Assembly: GCA_964549915.1 (NCBI GenBank)
Contig: CAZJWX010000072.1
Span: forward strand, 1-25,355
Origin: JAUZRW01 sp964549915
GTDB lineage: Bacteria; Chloroflexota; Anaerolineae; Aggregatilineales; Phototrophicaceae
Reading direction: 5' to 3'
DNA: 25,355 nucleotides
Positions 16,701-23,243 of this stretch are shown one piece after another. The position numbers were made by a program, and so were the translations under genes. Each line of letters begins with the position of its first letter. Positions within the stretch are counted from its first letter, which is position 1. The notes below the pieces were generated by a model. That model did no database searches, had not been told where the DNA came from, and was given only the letters and a program-made list of their open reading frames with translations.

Positions 16701-18118
16701 GCCTCGGCGATGTCGTCCAGGGTCTGGTAGATCGCGTCAATCAGGCTCAGCGGTTCTTGCACGGCGTACTCGTTGGCGTCCATGCGGCGCAGGGCGTTCT
16801 CCACGCGATAGAGATTGGGGCGCAGCAGCAGCACATCCGGGATTTTGGCGCTGATGCGTTCGGCGACCAGCCATTGCAGCGCCCGCTGACGGTCATCGGC
16901 GGTGGGTTGCAGCAGGGTCGCGGCGGCGGCAGCCCCCTGATGAGCGAACATCTGCTGAATGGCCTCGGTGACGGCTTCTGGCAGCGGATCAACCGCCGTA
17001 TCCGAGAGGATGTTGCAGACATCCAGCAGCAGGCTGATGAGGTCATAGGTTGTTGGCCCGGCCTTGTCCTGCAATTCGTTGAGCATGTCGGCGGCGCGTT
17101 CCCAACTGCCGTTCTGCATGTAGATGCTCACCGCGTCCAGGTCGGCGGCGACGGAGAGGTCGCGCAGCTTGTCGTTGATCTGCTCGTAGGTTTCGCGAGC
17201 TGCGGGATAGCCGGGGTCTTGCGCCAGCGCGGGTTCGATCTGGGCGCGCAGGGTGCGCAGGTCGCTCATGGTCAGGTCACCGCGTCGCAGTTTGGCGACC
17301 ACATTGGTGATGGTGGCATTGCGTTCAGACTCGATGGGCTGGCGATAATTGCTCAAATCCGAGCGCATGGCTGCCAGGGATTGGTAGCGCCGCCGCGTGT
17401 TGGGGTGCAGCGCCTTGGTGATGATCTCTTGCAGGCGCGAATGGATGCGGTTGGCGTCTTCGCCGAAATCGACCGCGAATTCCGCCCCCCCATCGCGGGG
17501 CACATCTACGCGCCGCCCACCCGTGAAAATGAAGTAGAGCAGTTCGCCCACCTGGTAAATATCGCTCTGGCGGCTGATGCCCTGCTGGGTGATCTCATCG
17601 CCTTCCAGGAAGACGGCGTTGCCCCAGTCGATGACCTTCAGGGCGTAATTGTCGCGATTCCAGAAGAGATGCTTGGCATCAACATCGTTGTAGACGATCT
17701 CTTTCTTGTGCGCCGCTTCCAGCAAATCCAGCAGTTGATCGACGATGATCAACACTTCCAGTTCGGGCAGGCGTTCGCCGCGCACGCTGCGTTCCAGCAC
17801 TTCGTCCCCGATGATGACGCCTTCGGCCCGCTCCATGACGATGTACTGGTGCGGCATCCCGCCCACGAAGAACTGCCCTTCGCCCAGCAGTTCTGTCAGC
17901 ACCGGGTGCCCGGAGAGGCGTTGCAGCGCCTGCCGCTCGTTGAGGATGCTCACCTCCTGCCCGGCACGGATCGGCGGCGCGTCGTTGGGAGCCGGACGCT
18001 TGATGACCACCTTCCGCCCGTTGGCCTCCGTATCGACGGCACGCAGCGTTTCGCCGCTGCGCCCGCGCGGGTAGATGTGGTCATAGCGGTAGCGGTTGTC
18101 AAAAAGGCTCTCAATCAT
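13799..18118 (-). CDS. kinase-like transmembrane receptor with altered catalytic loop
   Basis: The 1439-residue protein starts with a Ser/Thr-kinase-like fold (about 1-260). Lys40 in KVVIK, likely Glu61, catalytic-type Asp145 and Asp164 of DWG are present, and SRQSDIYQVGELLYFI matches the kinase F helix. The HRD motif reads Y-N-D, and the following loop is VDAKH instead of the usual LKPEN type, so the catalytic Lys becomes Asp147 and the metal-binding Asn becomes His150. About 800 residues of mainly helical, unrecognised sequence follow. A membrane helix lies near 1110-1135, then a Thr/Pro stalk of ATPTATDTATL type (about 1145-1240), then an extracellular beta-rich domain (about 1245-1439) that may be LamG/lectin-like. 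It could be a weak kinase, a kinase with changed chemistry or a pseudokinase receptor. The start lacks a strong ribosome site. Confidence 0.8.
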   Translation of the reverse strand: MIESLFDNRYRYDHIYPRGRSGETLRAVDTEANGRKVVIKRPAPNDAPPIRAGQEVSILNERQALQRLSGHPVLTELLGEGQFFVGGMPHQYIVMERAEGVIIGDEVLERSVRGERLPELEVLIIVDQLLDLLEAAHKKEIVYNDVDAKHLFWNRDNYALKVIDWGNAVFLEGDEITQQGISRQSDIYQVGELLYFIFTGGRRVDVPRDGGAEFAVDFGEDANRIHSRLQEIITKALHPNTRRRYQSLAAMRSDLSNYRQPIESERNATITNVVAKLRRGDLTMSDLRTLRAQIEPALAQDPGYPAARETYEQINDKLRDLSVAADLDAVSIYMQNGSWERAADMLNELQDKAGPTTYDLISLLLDVCNILSDTAVDPLPEAVTEAIQQMFAHQGAAAAATLLQPTADDRQRALQWLVAERISAKIPDVLLLRPNLYRVENALRRMDANEYAVQEPLSLIDAIYQTLDDIAEAPLDVAMLRDAYRSVVSQITSLNTILQTLSVQHQLPNRRLPLSSLERALNAAMALADGMHVIGRQATSRPREALQSLKTSRSIDPINPLWQELEDFLNRLYNILQACQTYVPAADGSDLDGWLQGTQAELQPFAERLFDDMLNTMIAGLESARDSWTTYQEVVVAGNRDQAELSLGESAQSVHLISPALSNWFRQLNSVISGARYVERHALPGALGRALAEGWEAYDRGRLQDSERLGQQALEVARSEAARLAASRLQELSRFTREWVERGYVNSPERSRLLLDEIERRLTTDEVALRQDFEAQMPSEETYLKAMSRGLIGILQRRSTAGQRLFFFYYILQGTLDMHEGTLDDGAFWREAALKALPELGERHPAIRSLDEYITRRRDLDEAAMLFAQVNGKHILPELAEIRRKLENNAQARALSTGIQSLRDLELALREWSDGKFRPAGSKLEEALNNARAAEESVPVSLEGYRAWLSDLIPVAADLAVQSREMRVLIDRKPDKPDGRVGEILHNQVWLTAERLGETYAAPLRQWSETYEAFVEVLNSDARRSRRLEQLNELFRAMFIDQHPAYPLYRHWYAVLEAQSEFAAPPTENPTPQEEEIAMSEIVYQEPEPLTYGIRPDVTAPEEKRRGGGIPRWLLFGTVALVTLAALALGGYLLSQNGAPPEIAVTISATPENGAESAGVAAVSVTEEATQEATPTATDTATLTATVTQTPTTTNTPITPTETPTPVTPSATPTATFTPTITYTPSVTPTPPPVTNTPLPEGGVRGTVNLLERFAQEERLPFNEESFFPIDGGYRLGTGTDGNAELLRIAPSAALLDEFYGNEAATRISSVEANMTLTTFNPALADDDQGIFFGLLLESAADGNNIGLRIDVVNSNAINISLLNNNTTTFLRQRSVNVTSVRLRLNRDSATGAITLLLNDDPLGNPVDFIPPGEPVVPVLFVREGGVIVNVNDWRLTLR

Positions 18119-18162
18119 ATATCGGGTTCCGTTTTGGGTCTGGGGTGAGTGAGTCTGCGCTT

Positions 18163-18190
18163 ATTGTACGCACGCCCCACAACCCCGCAA
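18163..18190 (-). promoter_or_regulatory. promoter of the kinase-like receptor gene
   Basis: On the minus strand TTGCGG (18185-18190), a 16-bp spacer and TACAAT (18163-18168) precede the ATG by 44 bp. The -10 box is good; the -35 box matches only at TTG. Confidence 0.45.
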
Positions 18191-18202
18191 GGCGCGATCA
18201 AT

Positions 18203-18249
18203 TTGGGATAACGAGTCCATTTCTTGGGATATAGCTGCCGAATTTGGGA
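18203..18249 (+). promoter_or_regulatory. three TTGGGA direct repeats between divergent genes
   Basis: TTGGGATA occurs at 18203-18210 and 18224-18231, and TTGGGA at 18244-18249. Start-to-start distances are 21 and 20 bp, two helical turns each. The third repeat doubles as the -35 box of dtd. The array is upstream of both the receptor and dtd promoters, as expected for a shared operator. Confidence 0.4.
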
Positions 18250-18273
18250 AAAAAGCGGCAGCATGACTATAAT
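18244..18273 (+). promoter_or_regulatory. promoter of dtd
   Basis: TTGGGA (18244-18249), an 18-bp spacer and a perfect TATAAT (18268-18273) place the transcript start near 18280, 30 nt before the ATG. AAGGA at 18298-18302 is the ribosome site, 7 nt before the ATG. Confidence 0.6.
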
Positions 18274-18309
18274 AACATCCTTTGCGGCTATGTGGCGAAG
18301 GATTGTTGT

Positions 18310-18762
18310 ATGCGGATTGTTTTGCAACGGGTGCAGCGTGGCAGCGTGAGGGTAGATGGCGAGATGGTCGGCGAAATTGGGCGCGGCTATGTGGCGCTGG
18401 TGGGCCTGACTCATGACGATACCCGCGAGATCGTCGCTGCCCTGGCGAAGAAGACGGCGGGGCTGCGCGTCTTCGAAGATGAGGCCGGCAAGATGAATGT
18501 GAGCGCGATTGACGCCGGAGCGAGCATCCTGGTCGTCTCGCAGTTCACGCTCTACGCCGATATGCGCAAAGGACGCCGCCCCAGCTTCATCCATGCGGCA
18601 AAACCAGAACAGGCCGAGCCGCTGGTGGACTACTACGCACAATGCCTGCGCGAAGAGGGCTTTCAGCGCGTGGAGCAGGGGGTCTTCGGTGCGATGATGC
18701 ACGTGGAGATTCACAACGATGGCCCGGTGACGATCATCCTCGACAGCGCGGAACTGCTGTGA
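18310..18762 (+). CDS. dtd: D-aminoacyl-tRNA deacylase
   Basis: At 150 residues this is full length for DTD, the cytoplasmic homodimer that hydrolyses D-amino acids (and mischarged glycine) from tRNA. It starts with the family sequence MRIVLQRV, and the active-site motifs SQFTLY (77-82) and NDGPVT (136-141, the cross-subunit Gly-cisPro motif) are intact. The ATG at 18310 is chosen because the conserved N-terminus begins there and AAGGA stands 7 nt upstream; the longer frame would extend through the promoter. It is divergent from the kinase-like receptor gene, and the TPR gene follows 65 bp downstream with its own ribosome site. Confidence 0.96.
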   Translation: MRIVLQRVQRGSVRVDGEMVGEIGRGYVALVGLTHDDTREIVAALAKKTAGLRVFEDEAGKMNVSAIDAGASILVVSQFTLYADMRKGRRPSFIHAAKPEQAEPLVDYYAQCLREEGFQRVEQGVFGAMMHVEIHNDGPVTIILDSAELL

Positions 18763-18827
18763 TGGGTCTGGGGCGGAAACGCTTCTCTCGTGTATGATGG
18801 GGATAGATTTCTACGAAGGGAGACGCG

Positions 18828-19805
18828 ATGTTGCGCGACCAATCGCCCTGGGTACCTGCCCTGGTTCTGACGCTGGTCTTGATCGCGCTGGCGTTGGTGA
18901 ATACCCAATTCGCAATCGGCTTGCTGGTGTTGCTCGTCGTGGTGGCGCTGCCGATGCTCTACATGGGGTACATCTACTATTTCGGCGCATCCAAGGCCAT
19001 GCGCGGTGACCTGCGCGGCGCACTCAAACACTATGACCGGGTGCTGGGCTGGAAATTGCCCATGAACCGTCCCGCCCTGCTGATGCGGCGGGCTGCTTTG
19101 CGCAATGCGCTGGGAGATGCACAGGGAGCGATCAGCGACTATACCGCCGCGATGGAGAAACTCCCGCAGGTCGATCCGGCTCTGTACGGCGTGCGGGCGG
19201 CGCTCTATTTGGGGCAGCGCGAATACGAGAACGCCCTGGTGGACAGCGAGAAATTGCTGGAATTGCAGCCGCTCTCGGAAGTGGGCTACGCGAATCGGGC
19301 GGCGGCGCGTATGTTCCTGGGCGATACGCAGGGAGCCATCGACGATTGCACACGCGGCCTGGAACTGGAAAATTCGCCCAGTGGCAAGGCGCTGCTCTAC
19401 AACAATCGCGGCTCGGCCTACCGTTTGCAGGGCGAGTATGACGCAGCGATGGCAGATTACAACGTCTCGCGCAGCGTATCCCTGCCCGAACGCGAGAAAA
19501 TCATGATTCACCCCTCGGTCATCACCAACCAGGGCATCGTCTACTACTTGCAGGGCGACTACGAAAATGCCCGCGTCTATTTCCAGGAAGCCAATGCCCT
19601 CAACCCCGGCTTTCATAAGGCGGTTGCGGCGCTGGCAGCCGCTCGCTTCAAGCTTGGTCAATTGTCCGAGTCGCAGCTTCTGTGGATGGAACTGCTACAA
19701 GCCGAGCCGCGCTACCGCGATGCGACGTACTTGCAGCATGACCTACACCTGCCGATGCAGATGATGGCCGACATCGCCGACCTGATCGATTCGATGACAA
19801 AGTGA
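18828..19805 (+). CDS. membrane-anchored TPR protein
   Basis: The 325-residue protein begins with two closely spaced hydrophobic helices (about 8-24 and 28-51). About seven tetratricopeptide repeats follow, from near residue 55 to 310. Clear copies include LLMRRAALRNALGDAQGAIS, YANRAAARMFLGDTQGAID, LYNNRGSAYRLQGEYDAAM and TNQGIVYYLQGDYENARVYF. The short loop between the helices suggests that the repeats lie in the cytoplasm, where they would bind a partner protein; this is inference. GGGAG at 18818-18822 is the ribosome site and TATGAT (18793-18798) a possible -10 box. The gene converges on a stand-alone TIR gene 30 bp away, but opposite strands argue against an operon. Confidence 0.85.
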   Translation: MLRDQSPWVPALVLTLVLIALALVNTQFAIGLLVLLVVVALPMLYMGYIYYFGASKAMRGDLRGALKHYDRVLGWKLPMNRPALLMRRAALRNALGDAQGAISDYTAAMEKLPQVDPALYGVRAALYLGQREYENALVDSEKLLELQPLSEVGYANRAAARMFLGDTQGAIDDCTRGLELENSPSGKALLYNNRGSAYRLQGEYDAAMADYNVSRSVSLPEREKIMIHPSVITNQGIVYYLQGDYENARVYFQEANALNPGFHKAVAALAAARFKLGQLSESQLLWMELLQAEPRYRDATYLQHDLHLPMQMMADIADLIDSMTK

Positions 19806-19811
19806 GCGTGG

Positions 19812-19828
19812 GTCTGCCGGGGGCAGAC
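19812..19828. terminator. hairpin between convergent TPR and TIR genes
   Basis: GTCTGCC, loop GGG, GGCAGAC is a perfect 7-bp stem lying between two convergent stop codons. Neither side has a T-run. Position and symmetry suggest a bidirectional terminator. Confidence 0.55.
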
Positions 19829-19835
19829 GATCCCC

Positions 19836-20357
19836 TCAGCCCACCACATCCGGGTCGCGGACGGCGCGCTGCGTCCATTCCAACGAGAAGAAATAGCGCA
19901 GGTGATCCAGCAGGGTGGGCGGATGCACCAGTTGGTTGAGGTCGGCGCGGAAAGAAGCGGGGCGCAGTTCAATCAGCGGTAGGTCGTAGAGGTCGTGCAT
20001 CTCCTCCGGCACGAGTTCCGGTGAGGGCATCGTCGCCCCGTTGACCAGCACGGCAATCACCTGTTTATCGCTGCGCAGCGCTGCCTTGATCTCCGGCGCG
20101 ACGGGGACATCTGCCGTCGAGAGCTTAAAACGCCCGAATCCATCCAGCCCCGCCCAATCTGGCCCGATCACCAGCAGCACAGTGCTGGCGGTGTGGATGA
20201 GGTTGTCGATGTGCATTTCGATGCGCGTGTCGTCGGGGCAGGTATCTTCGGGGTGTAGGATGACGCTGTAGGGTCCGTAGGTCTGGTAGCAGCGCGTCAC
20301 GATACGCTGGACGACATCCGCATCAGAAGACCGGTAGGAGATATACACCGGGGGCAT
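19836..20357 (-). CDS. stand-alone TIR domain protein
   Basis: This 173-residue soluble protein is almost entirely one TIR_2-type domain. It shows VYISYRSSDAD at the start, STVLLVIGPDWAG near 58-70 and PVAPEIKAAL at 85-94, which puts Glu89 at the expected catalytic position. The next segment QVIAVLVNGATMPSPELVP parallels EIVPVLIEEAQMPQPEQVP in the membrane TIR protein at 546-1538, so the two are distant relatives. The Trp that often precedes the Glu motif is missing. There is no sensor, membrane or effector partner domain. GAAGGAA (20368-20374) lies 10 nt before the ATG. NADase activity is inferred only. Confidence 0.78.
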   Translation of the reverse strand: MPPVYISYRSSDADVVQRIVTRCYQTYGPYSVILHPEDTCPDDTRIEMHIDNLIHTASTVLLVIGPDWAGLDGFGRFKLSTADVPVAPEIKAALRSDKQVIAVLVNGATMPSPELVPEEMHDLYDLPLIELRPASFRADLNQLVHPPTLLDHLRYFFSLEWTQRAVRDPDVVG

Positions 20358-20483
20358 GGATCGCGTATTCCTTCGCTAACGCCGGACGGAATTGCGCCAT
20401 ATAGTACCACCGCGTGCACCCCCCTGCCATGTGCGCTGAAGCGGTTCTTTGCCGGAGGGGAACCATTTCGCGCCCCCGGATGT

Positions 20484-20541
20484 CAGGGCAATCGTTGCAA
20501 AATGCTTTGAACCACAAAGTCACATTGAGAGACAACAGAGA
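20484..20541 (+). repeat. dispersed intergenic repeat, copy 2
   Basis: This copy starts CAGGGCAATCGTTGCAAAAT and continues to GAACCACAAAGTCACA, matching 5041-4984 read on the other strand. The ACAAAG-rich tail has diverged. It ends about 93 bp before a lipoprotein gene. Confidence 0.7.
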
Positions 20542-20634
20542 ATTTACATTCTGAAGGCAGCGCGGTTACAAATCTGCCTACACTGAGGGAGAAAGCAAGC
20601 ACAACGTTTCGACCGAAAGTGAAGGGGAGAGCTG

Positions 20635-21132
20635 ATGTTACCGAGACTGTTGTTGGTGCTGCTGCTGCCGCTGACGCTGGCGGCGTGCAACCGGGATAAT
20701 GTCGATGTGCAGCGCAATGGTGACGGCACCGCGACGATCACCGTCACTGTACAGGAATCCGAGGTCAATACCATGATCGTCACCGCGCTGGAACGCGCCG
20801 ATGACCCGCTGCTGCGCAATCCGAGCGTTGATCTCCAGGATGGGCGCATCGTCGTCAGCGGCGATTATGAGCGCCAGGACGGGGGCGGCACCGTTTCCGG
20901 CACCATGACCCTGACGGCAACCGTCGTGAATGGCAGCCTGCAAATCCAGGTGACGGATGTGACCATTCAGGATTTCAGTATGGACGACGCCCGAATCGCC
21001 GAGTTCAACCAGAACCTCGCCGAGGCAATGGCGGGGCGTGCGCGGCAGGACAATCCCCGCGCGACCTTGCAGAGCGTGACCATCACGGACAACACGTTCA
21101 GCATGACCATCGTCACCGAGACCCGCCGCTAG
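20635..21132 (+). CDS. small lipoprotein, possibly lipid-binding
   Basis: The 165-residue protein has a short signal peptide with lipobox LTLAAC, predicting a lipid-anchored Cys18. The mature part is a series of alternating beta strands (ATITVTVQESEVNTMI, then VDLQDGRIVVSGDYE, then GTMTLTATVVNGSLQIQV) ending in an amphipathic helix and a last strand. That order resembles DUF2993/LmeA-type lipid-binding lipoproteins of Gram-positive-like envelopes, but I hold this only as a possibility. GGGGAG (20624-20629) stands 5 nt before the ATG. The gene converges on the SWIM-domain gene. Confidence 0.78.
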   Translation: MLPRLLLVLLLPLTLAACNRDNVDVQRNGDGTATITVTVQESEVNTMIVTALERADDPLLRNPSVDLQDGRIVVSGDYERQDGGGTVSGTMTLTATVVNGSLQIQVTDVTIQDFSMDDARIAEFNQNLAEAMAGRARQDNPRATLQSVTITDNTFSMTIVTETRR

Positions 21133-21140
21133 AATCAAAA

Positions 21141-21167
21141 CGGGCAGTCTCTGCTGAGGGCTGCCCG
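21141..21167. terminator. hairpin between convergent lipoprotein and SWIM genes
   Basis: CGGGCAG (21141-21147) and CTGCCCG (21161-21167) pair perfectly around a 13-nt loop, 8 bp after the lipoprotein stop. On the minus strand the stem is followed by TTTTGATT, a short T-run that could terminate SWIM transcripts. Confidence 0.55.
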
Positions 21168-21199
21168 CTTCAGATGCGTCGCGTCAATGGGTGGCGTTC

Positions 21200-21703
21200 T
21201 TATTCCACCGCCGTATCGGGCTGGCGAACGGGTTCGACCATATTGCCCAGGATGCGCTCCATCGCCATCGTGTAAGTGCCGATGCCGTGCGTCTGGAAGT
21301 AGCTGGAGGTGCTGTTCCACTTGCCTTCATCGTAGCGCACGATGTGATCCTTGTTGTCGCCACGGAAGCTGGCTTCGAAGGACAGGATGCGGATGCGGTG
21401 CAGTTCTTCGCTGTAGCGCTTGGCCTTCTTCACATCGCTGACGATGTTCTGCCCCGGCGCATACGGCAGGGGATCGCGCTTCAGCATGGGTTTGAAGATC
21501 TTCTCCAACGACATGATGTGCGGGCAAATTCCATACTTGCCGAAGCCATGGCAACTGCACGTCCAACCGTCCGCGCCCAGGGAAACTGTGTAGGTACTGT
21601 TATCGCCTGCGAATTCCAGGACGAGGGTGTGGAAGGTCACGCGCTCCGGTTCTGCTGCGTAGTCCTTCGCCTTCTGGATTTTGCCGATCATGCTGTTTTC
21701 CAT
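21200..21703 (-). CDS. tandem SWIM zinc-finger protein, second finger degenerate
   Basis: The 167-residue protein has one intact SWIM motif, C49-x-C51-x8-C60-x-H62 in WTCSCHGFGKYGICPH. SWIM fingers bind one zinc ion and mediate DNA or protein contacts. Shifting the chain by 82 residues aligns the two halves without gaps: KAKDY (11-15) with KAKRY (93-97), FAGDN (31-35) with FRGDN (113-117), Trp47 with Trp129, and MSLEKI with MAMERI. I count 19 identities over about 70 positions. In the second half the zinc ligands are Ser131, Ser133, Gly142 and Tyr144, so it cannot bind zinc the same way. The ATG is supported by GAAAGGGG 9 nt upstream (21713-21720). Function is unknown. Confidence 0.82.
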   Translation of the reverse strand: MENSMIGKIQKAKDYAAEPERVTFHTLVLEFAGDNSTYTVSLGADGWTCSCHGFGKYGICPHIMSLEKIFKPMLKRDPLPYAPGQNIVSDVKKAKRYSEELHRIRILSFEASFRGDNKDHIVRYDEGKWNSTSSYFQTHGIGTYTMAMERILGNMVEPVRQPDTAVE

Positions 21704-21741
21704 TTTTCAAAACCCCTTTCTATTTTGCCATTCAGCTATTC

Positions 21742-21777
21742 AAATGAAAAACACGCGGCGTGGTAGGCGCTCGCGTG
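21742..21777 (-). terminator. terminator-like hairpin in the leader of the SWIM gene
   Basis: Read on the minus strand, CACGCG, bulged A, GCG, loop CCTACCA, CGC, CGCGTG (21777-21752) form a 9-bp GC-rich stem followed directly by TTTTTCATTT (21751-21742). This is the most complete intrinsic-terminator signature in the window. It lies between the SWIM promoter and its ATG, so it may be an attenuator. Confidence 0.6.
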
Positions 21778-21866
21778 CTTAAGTCAGGGTTGGGGGATAT
21801 GCGGTTGTGTTCACTATTTTCCGCAAGTCCATCGGGACAGACAACCTTCCTCTACGGGATACGATC

Positions 21867-21895
21867 AGTTTAAGTCGTTGTTAACCAAATGTCAA
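21867..21895 (-). promoter_or_regulatory. strong promoter of the SWIM gene
   Basis: On the minus strand a perfect TTGACA (21890-21895), a 17-bp spacer and TAAACT (21867-21872) give the only consensus -35 box I found. Transcription from about 21860 would make a leader of roughly 155 nt. Confidence 0.65.
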
Positions 21896-22075
21896 TTACA
21901 GCGGCATTTCGTTAAGCTGTGTTAAATTGTGCCCTCATCGTACCTCATGGGTCGGGCACCTGCACAGTGACGATTGCCTGCCGAAAGGTATGGCGAATGT
22001 CATGTCTTCCCTGCCCTGCGGAATCGCAGTAGACTTGCATTTTACTCGAAAGCTGCACCCTGGGAAGTTCCTGTC

Positions 22076-22576
22076 ATGACCGATCAATCCGCTGCTGAAG
22101 CCCTGATGCCGTTGCTGCAATTCGACCACAGCGACCTGCAAGCCAACCGCGACGGAACGCTGGGGGAAAACCAGCGCTACCGCCTGCAACGCCTGCAACG
22201 GCGTGCCTTGCTGATCGGCCTGGCGGGGTTTTTCGGCTTTGCGCTGGTGGCGACGACGCTGCTCTTCTTCGGGCAGGGGATTCTGGTACTGCTGGGCATC
22301 TTCGTGACGATGATCAATGCGCTCTTCGCCGGGATGATGGCGCGACAGTGGCTGCGGCTGGGGGCGGATTTGCAGTATGGCGATGTTGAGGCCATCAGCG
22401 GTGAGTTGGAGCGCGTGGTCAACATGAGCGGGCGCATGAACAATTTCTTGATCCGCGTCGCCGACGAGGAATTTTACCTCACCAAAGACCTCTTCCTGCA
22501 ATTCCAGCACGAAGTCCCCTACACGCTCTACCGCGCCCCGCATTCGCGCGTCTTGCTGGCAGGGGAACGCAGCTAA
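22076..22576 (+). CDS. small two-helix membrane protein, unknown function
   Basis: From the ATG at 22076 the protein has 166 residues. The N-terminal cytoplasmic part (about 1-40) is polar and ends in a basic RLQRLQRRA segment. Two hydrophobic helices (about 42-60 and 63-84) form a hairpin. A soluble C-terminal domain (about 90-166) contains GDVEAISGELERVV, NNFLIRVADEEFYL and EVPYTLYRAPHSRVLLAGE, a beta-rich pattern I have no firm family name for. GGGAA stands 9 nt before the start. An in-frame ATG at 21974 is less likely because the extra residues look non-coding. Confidence 0.65.
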   Translation: MTDQSAAEALMPLLQFDHSDLQANRDGTLGENQRYRLQRLQRRALLIGLAGFFGFALVATTLLFFGQGILVLLGIFVTMINALFAGMMARQWLRLGADLQYGDVEAISGELERVVNMSGRMNNFLIRVADEEFYLTKDLFLQFQHEVPYTLYRAPHSRVLLAGERS

Positions 22577-22862
22577 TCCCATCTGCGCCAGTCGTTCCAG
22601 GTCTCGCTGCCATTGGTAGCCGCGTCGATTCAATCCATCCTGTAATTGATCTCGCAGGTGATGGTTCGTCCCACTGTGAAGTTGGTGGAAGAAGTGCTCT
22701 TCCTCTGCCAAGGGACGCCCAGAGATCGACCCGCCCCGGAAATGGCCCCCGCTGTTGATGCTGAATGGATGCGTGGGAGAAGGGTTTGCTCATCGTCTGA
22801 ACGTCCTCAGGCAATGTTGCCCAGCTTGCCATCCTGCCTGCGGCGATGTCCAATAGCACGGC
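22577..22862. other. 286-bp gap with a possible decayed coding segment on the minus strand
   Basis: No intact gene is convincing. Read from about 22775 down to 22575 on the minus strand, one frame gives protein-like sequence (SINSGGHFRGGSISG, AEEEHFFHQLHSG, RRGYQWQRDLERLAQ) with mixed polar and aromatic residues. It has no start codon with a ribosome site, is closed upstream by a TGA in frame, and runs into antisense of the membrane protein gene. It may be a gene remnant or chance. Confidence 0.3.
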
Positions 22863-23195
22863 TCACAACGGGCAGATTTCCACGAAGAGGCCCGTGCCCC
22901 AACGGTATTTGCTCAGGAACAGGTCGCGGACTTGTTCCTGCAGCACCTCGTCTTCCTCGCCATCCAGGACGCGCCCGGCTCCGGTGTGGCGCTGCTGCGG
23001 GCGCTGCGCCATGTTCGTACCCAGGTGGAAGGTCACTTCCGGATTCGCCCGGATGTTCTTGACCCAATCGGCGCTGGCTCCTCCACCGGAACAGAGGTAA
23101 TAACAGCCGTCCAATTCTACGAACCAGATTTCGATCTTGTGTGGCTTGCCCGTCTTGCGGCCTGTGGTGGTGAGGTAGAAGAATGTTTCCGCCAT
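22863..23195 (-). CDS. deazaflavin-dependent-type nitroreductase family protein
   Basis: The 110-residue protein belongs to the split-barrel nitroreductase family that includes F420-dependent Ddn-like enzymes. FYLTTTGRKTGKPHKIEIWF (6-25) is the typical opening. YYLCSGGG and ADWVKNIRANPEVTF follow in the usual order. Members bind F420, FMN or haem. With only 110 residues the protein is at the short end, so cofactor and substrate are undecided. The start is supported by GAGG 8 nt upstream (23204-23207). It is divergent from the vWA gene across a 209-bp gap. Confidence 0.85.
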   Translation of the reverse strand: MAETFFYLTTTGRKTGKPHKIEIWFVELDGCYYLCSGGGASADWVKNIRANPEVTFHLGTNMAQRPQQRHTGAGRVLDGEEDEVLQEQVRDLFLSKYRWGTGLFVEICPL

Positions 23196-23231
23196 AGTGG
23201 AAGCCTCTGCTGCGATTACACGATGAACGAT

Positions 23232-23243
23232 CTTTCCTGAAAG
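23232..23243. promoter_or_regulatory. palindrome CTTTC-CT-GAAAG near the nitroreductase start
   Basis: A perfect 5-bp inverted repeat lies 36 bp upstream of the nitroreductase ATG. A nearly identical palindrome is at 23369-23379 on the vWA side of the same gap. Confidence 0.35.

Larger units (their letters stand above)
21704..22075. other. 372-bp divergent intergenic region, AT-richer than its surroundings
   Basis: It holds the SWIM gene's ribosome site, the terminator-like hairpin (21742-21777), a structured leader up to about 21860, and a strong minus-strand promoter (21867-21895). The right half toward 22075 should carry the plus-strand promoter for the small membrane protein, but I could not identify a convincing one. 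Confidence 0.65.

Noticed and set aside
14966..18148. Long plus-strand frames antisense to the kinase-like receptor
   Set aside because: They mirror the codon structure of the receptor gene, contain no known motif and lack credible ribosome sites.
22479..22859. Minus-strand frame between the small membrane protein and the nitroreductase gene
   Set aside because: No ribosome site or family pattern, and the more protein-like residues lie in a different frame of the same stretch.
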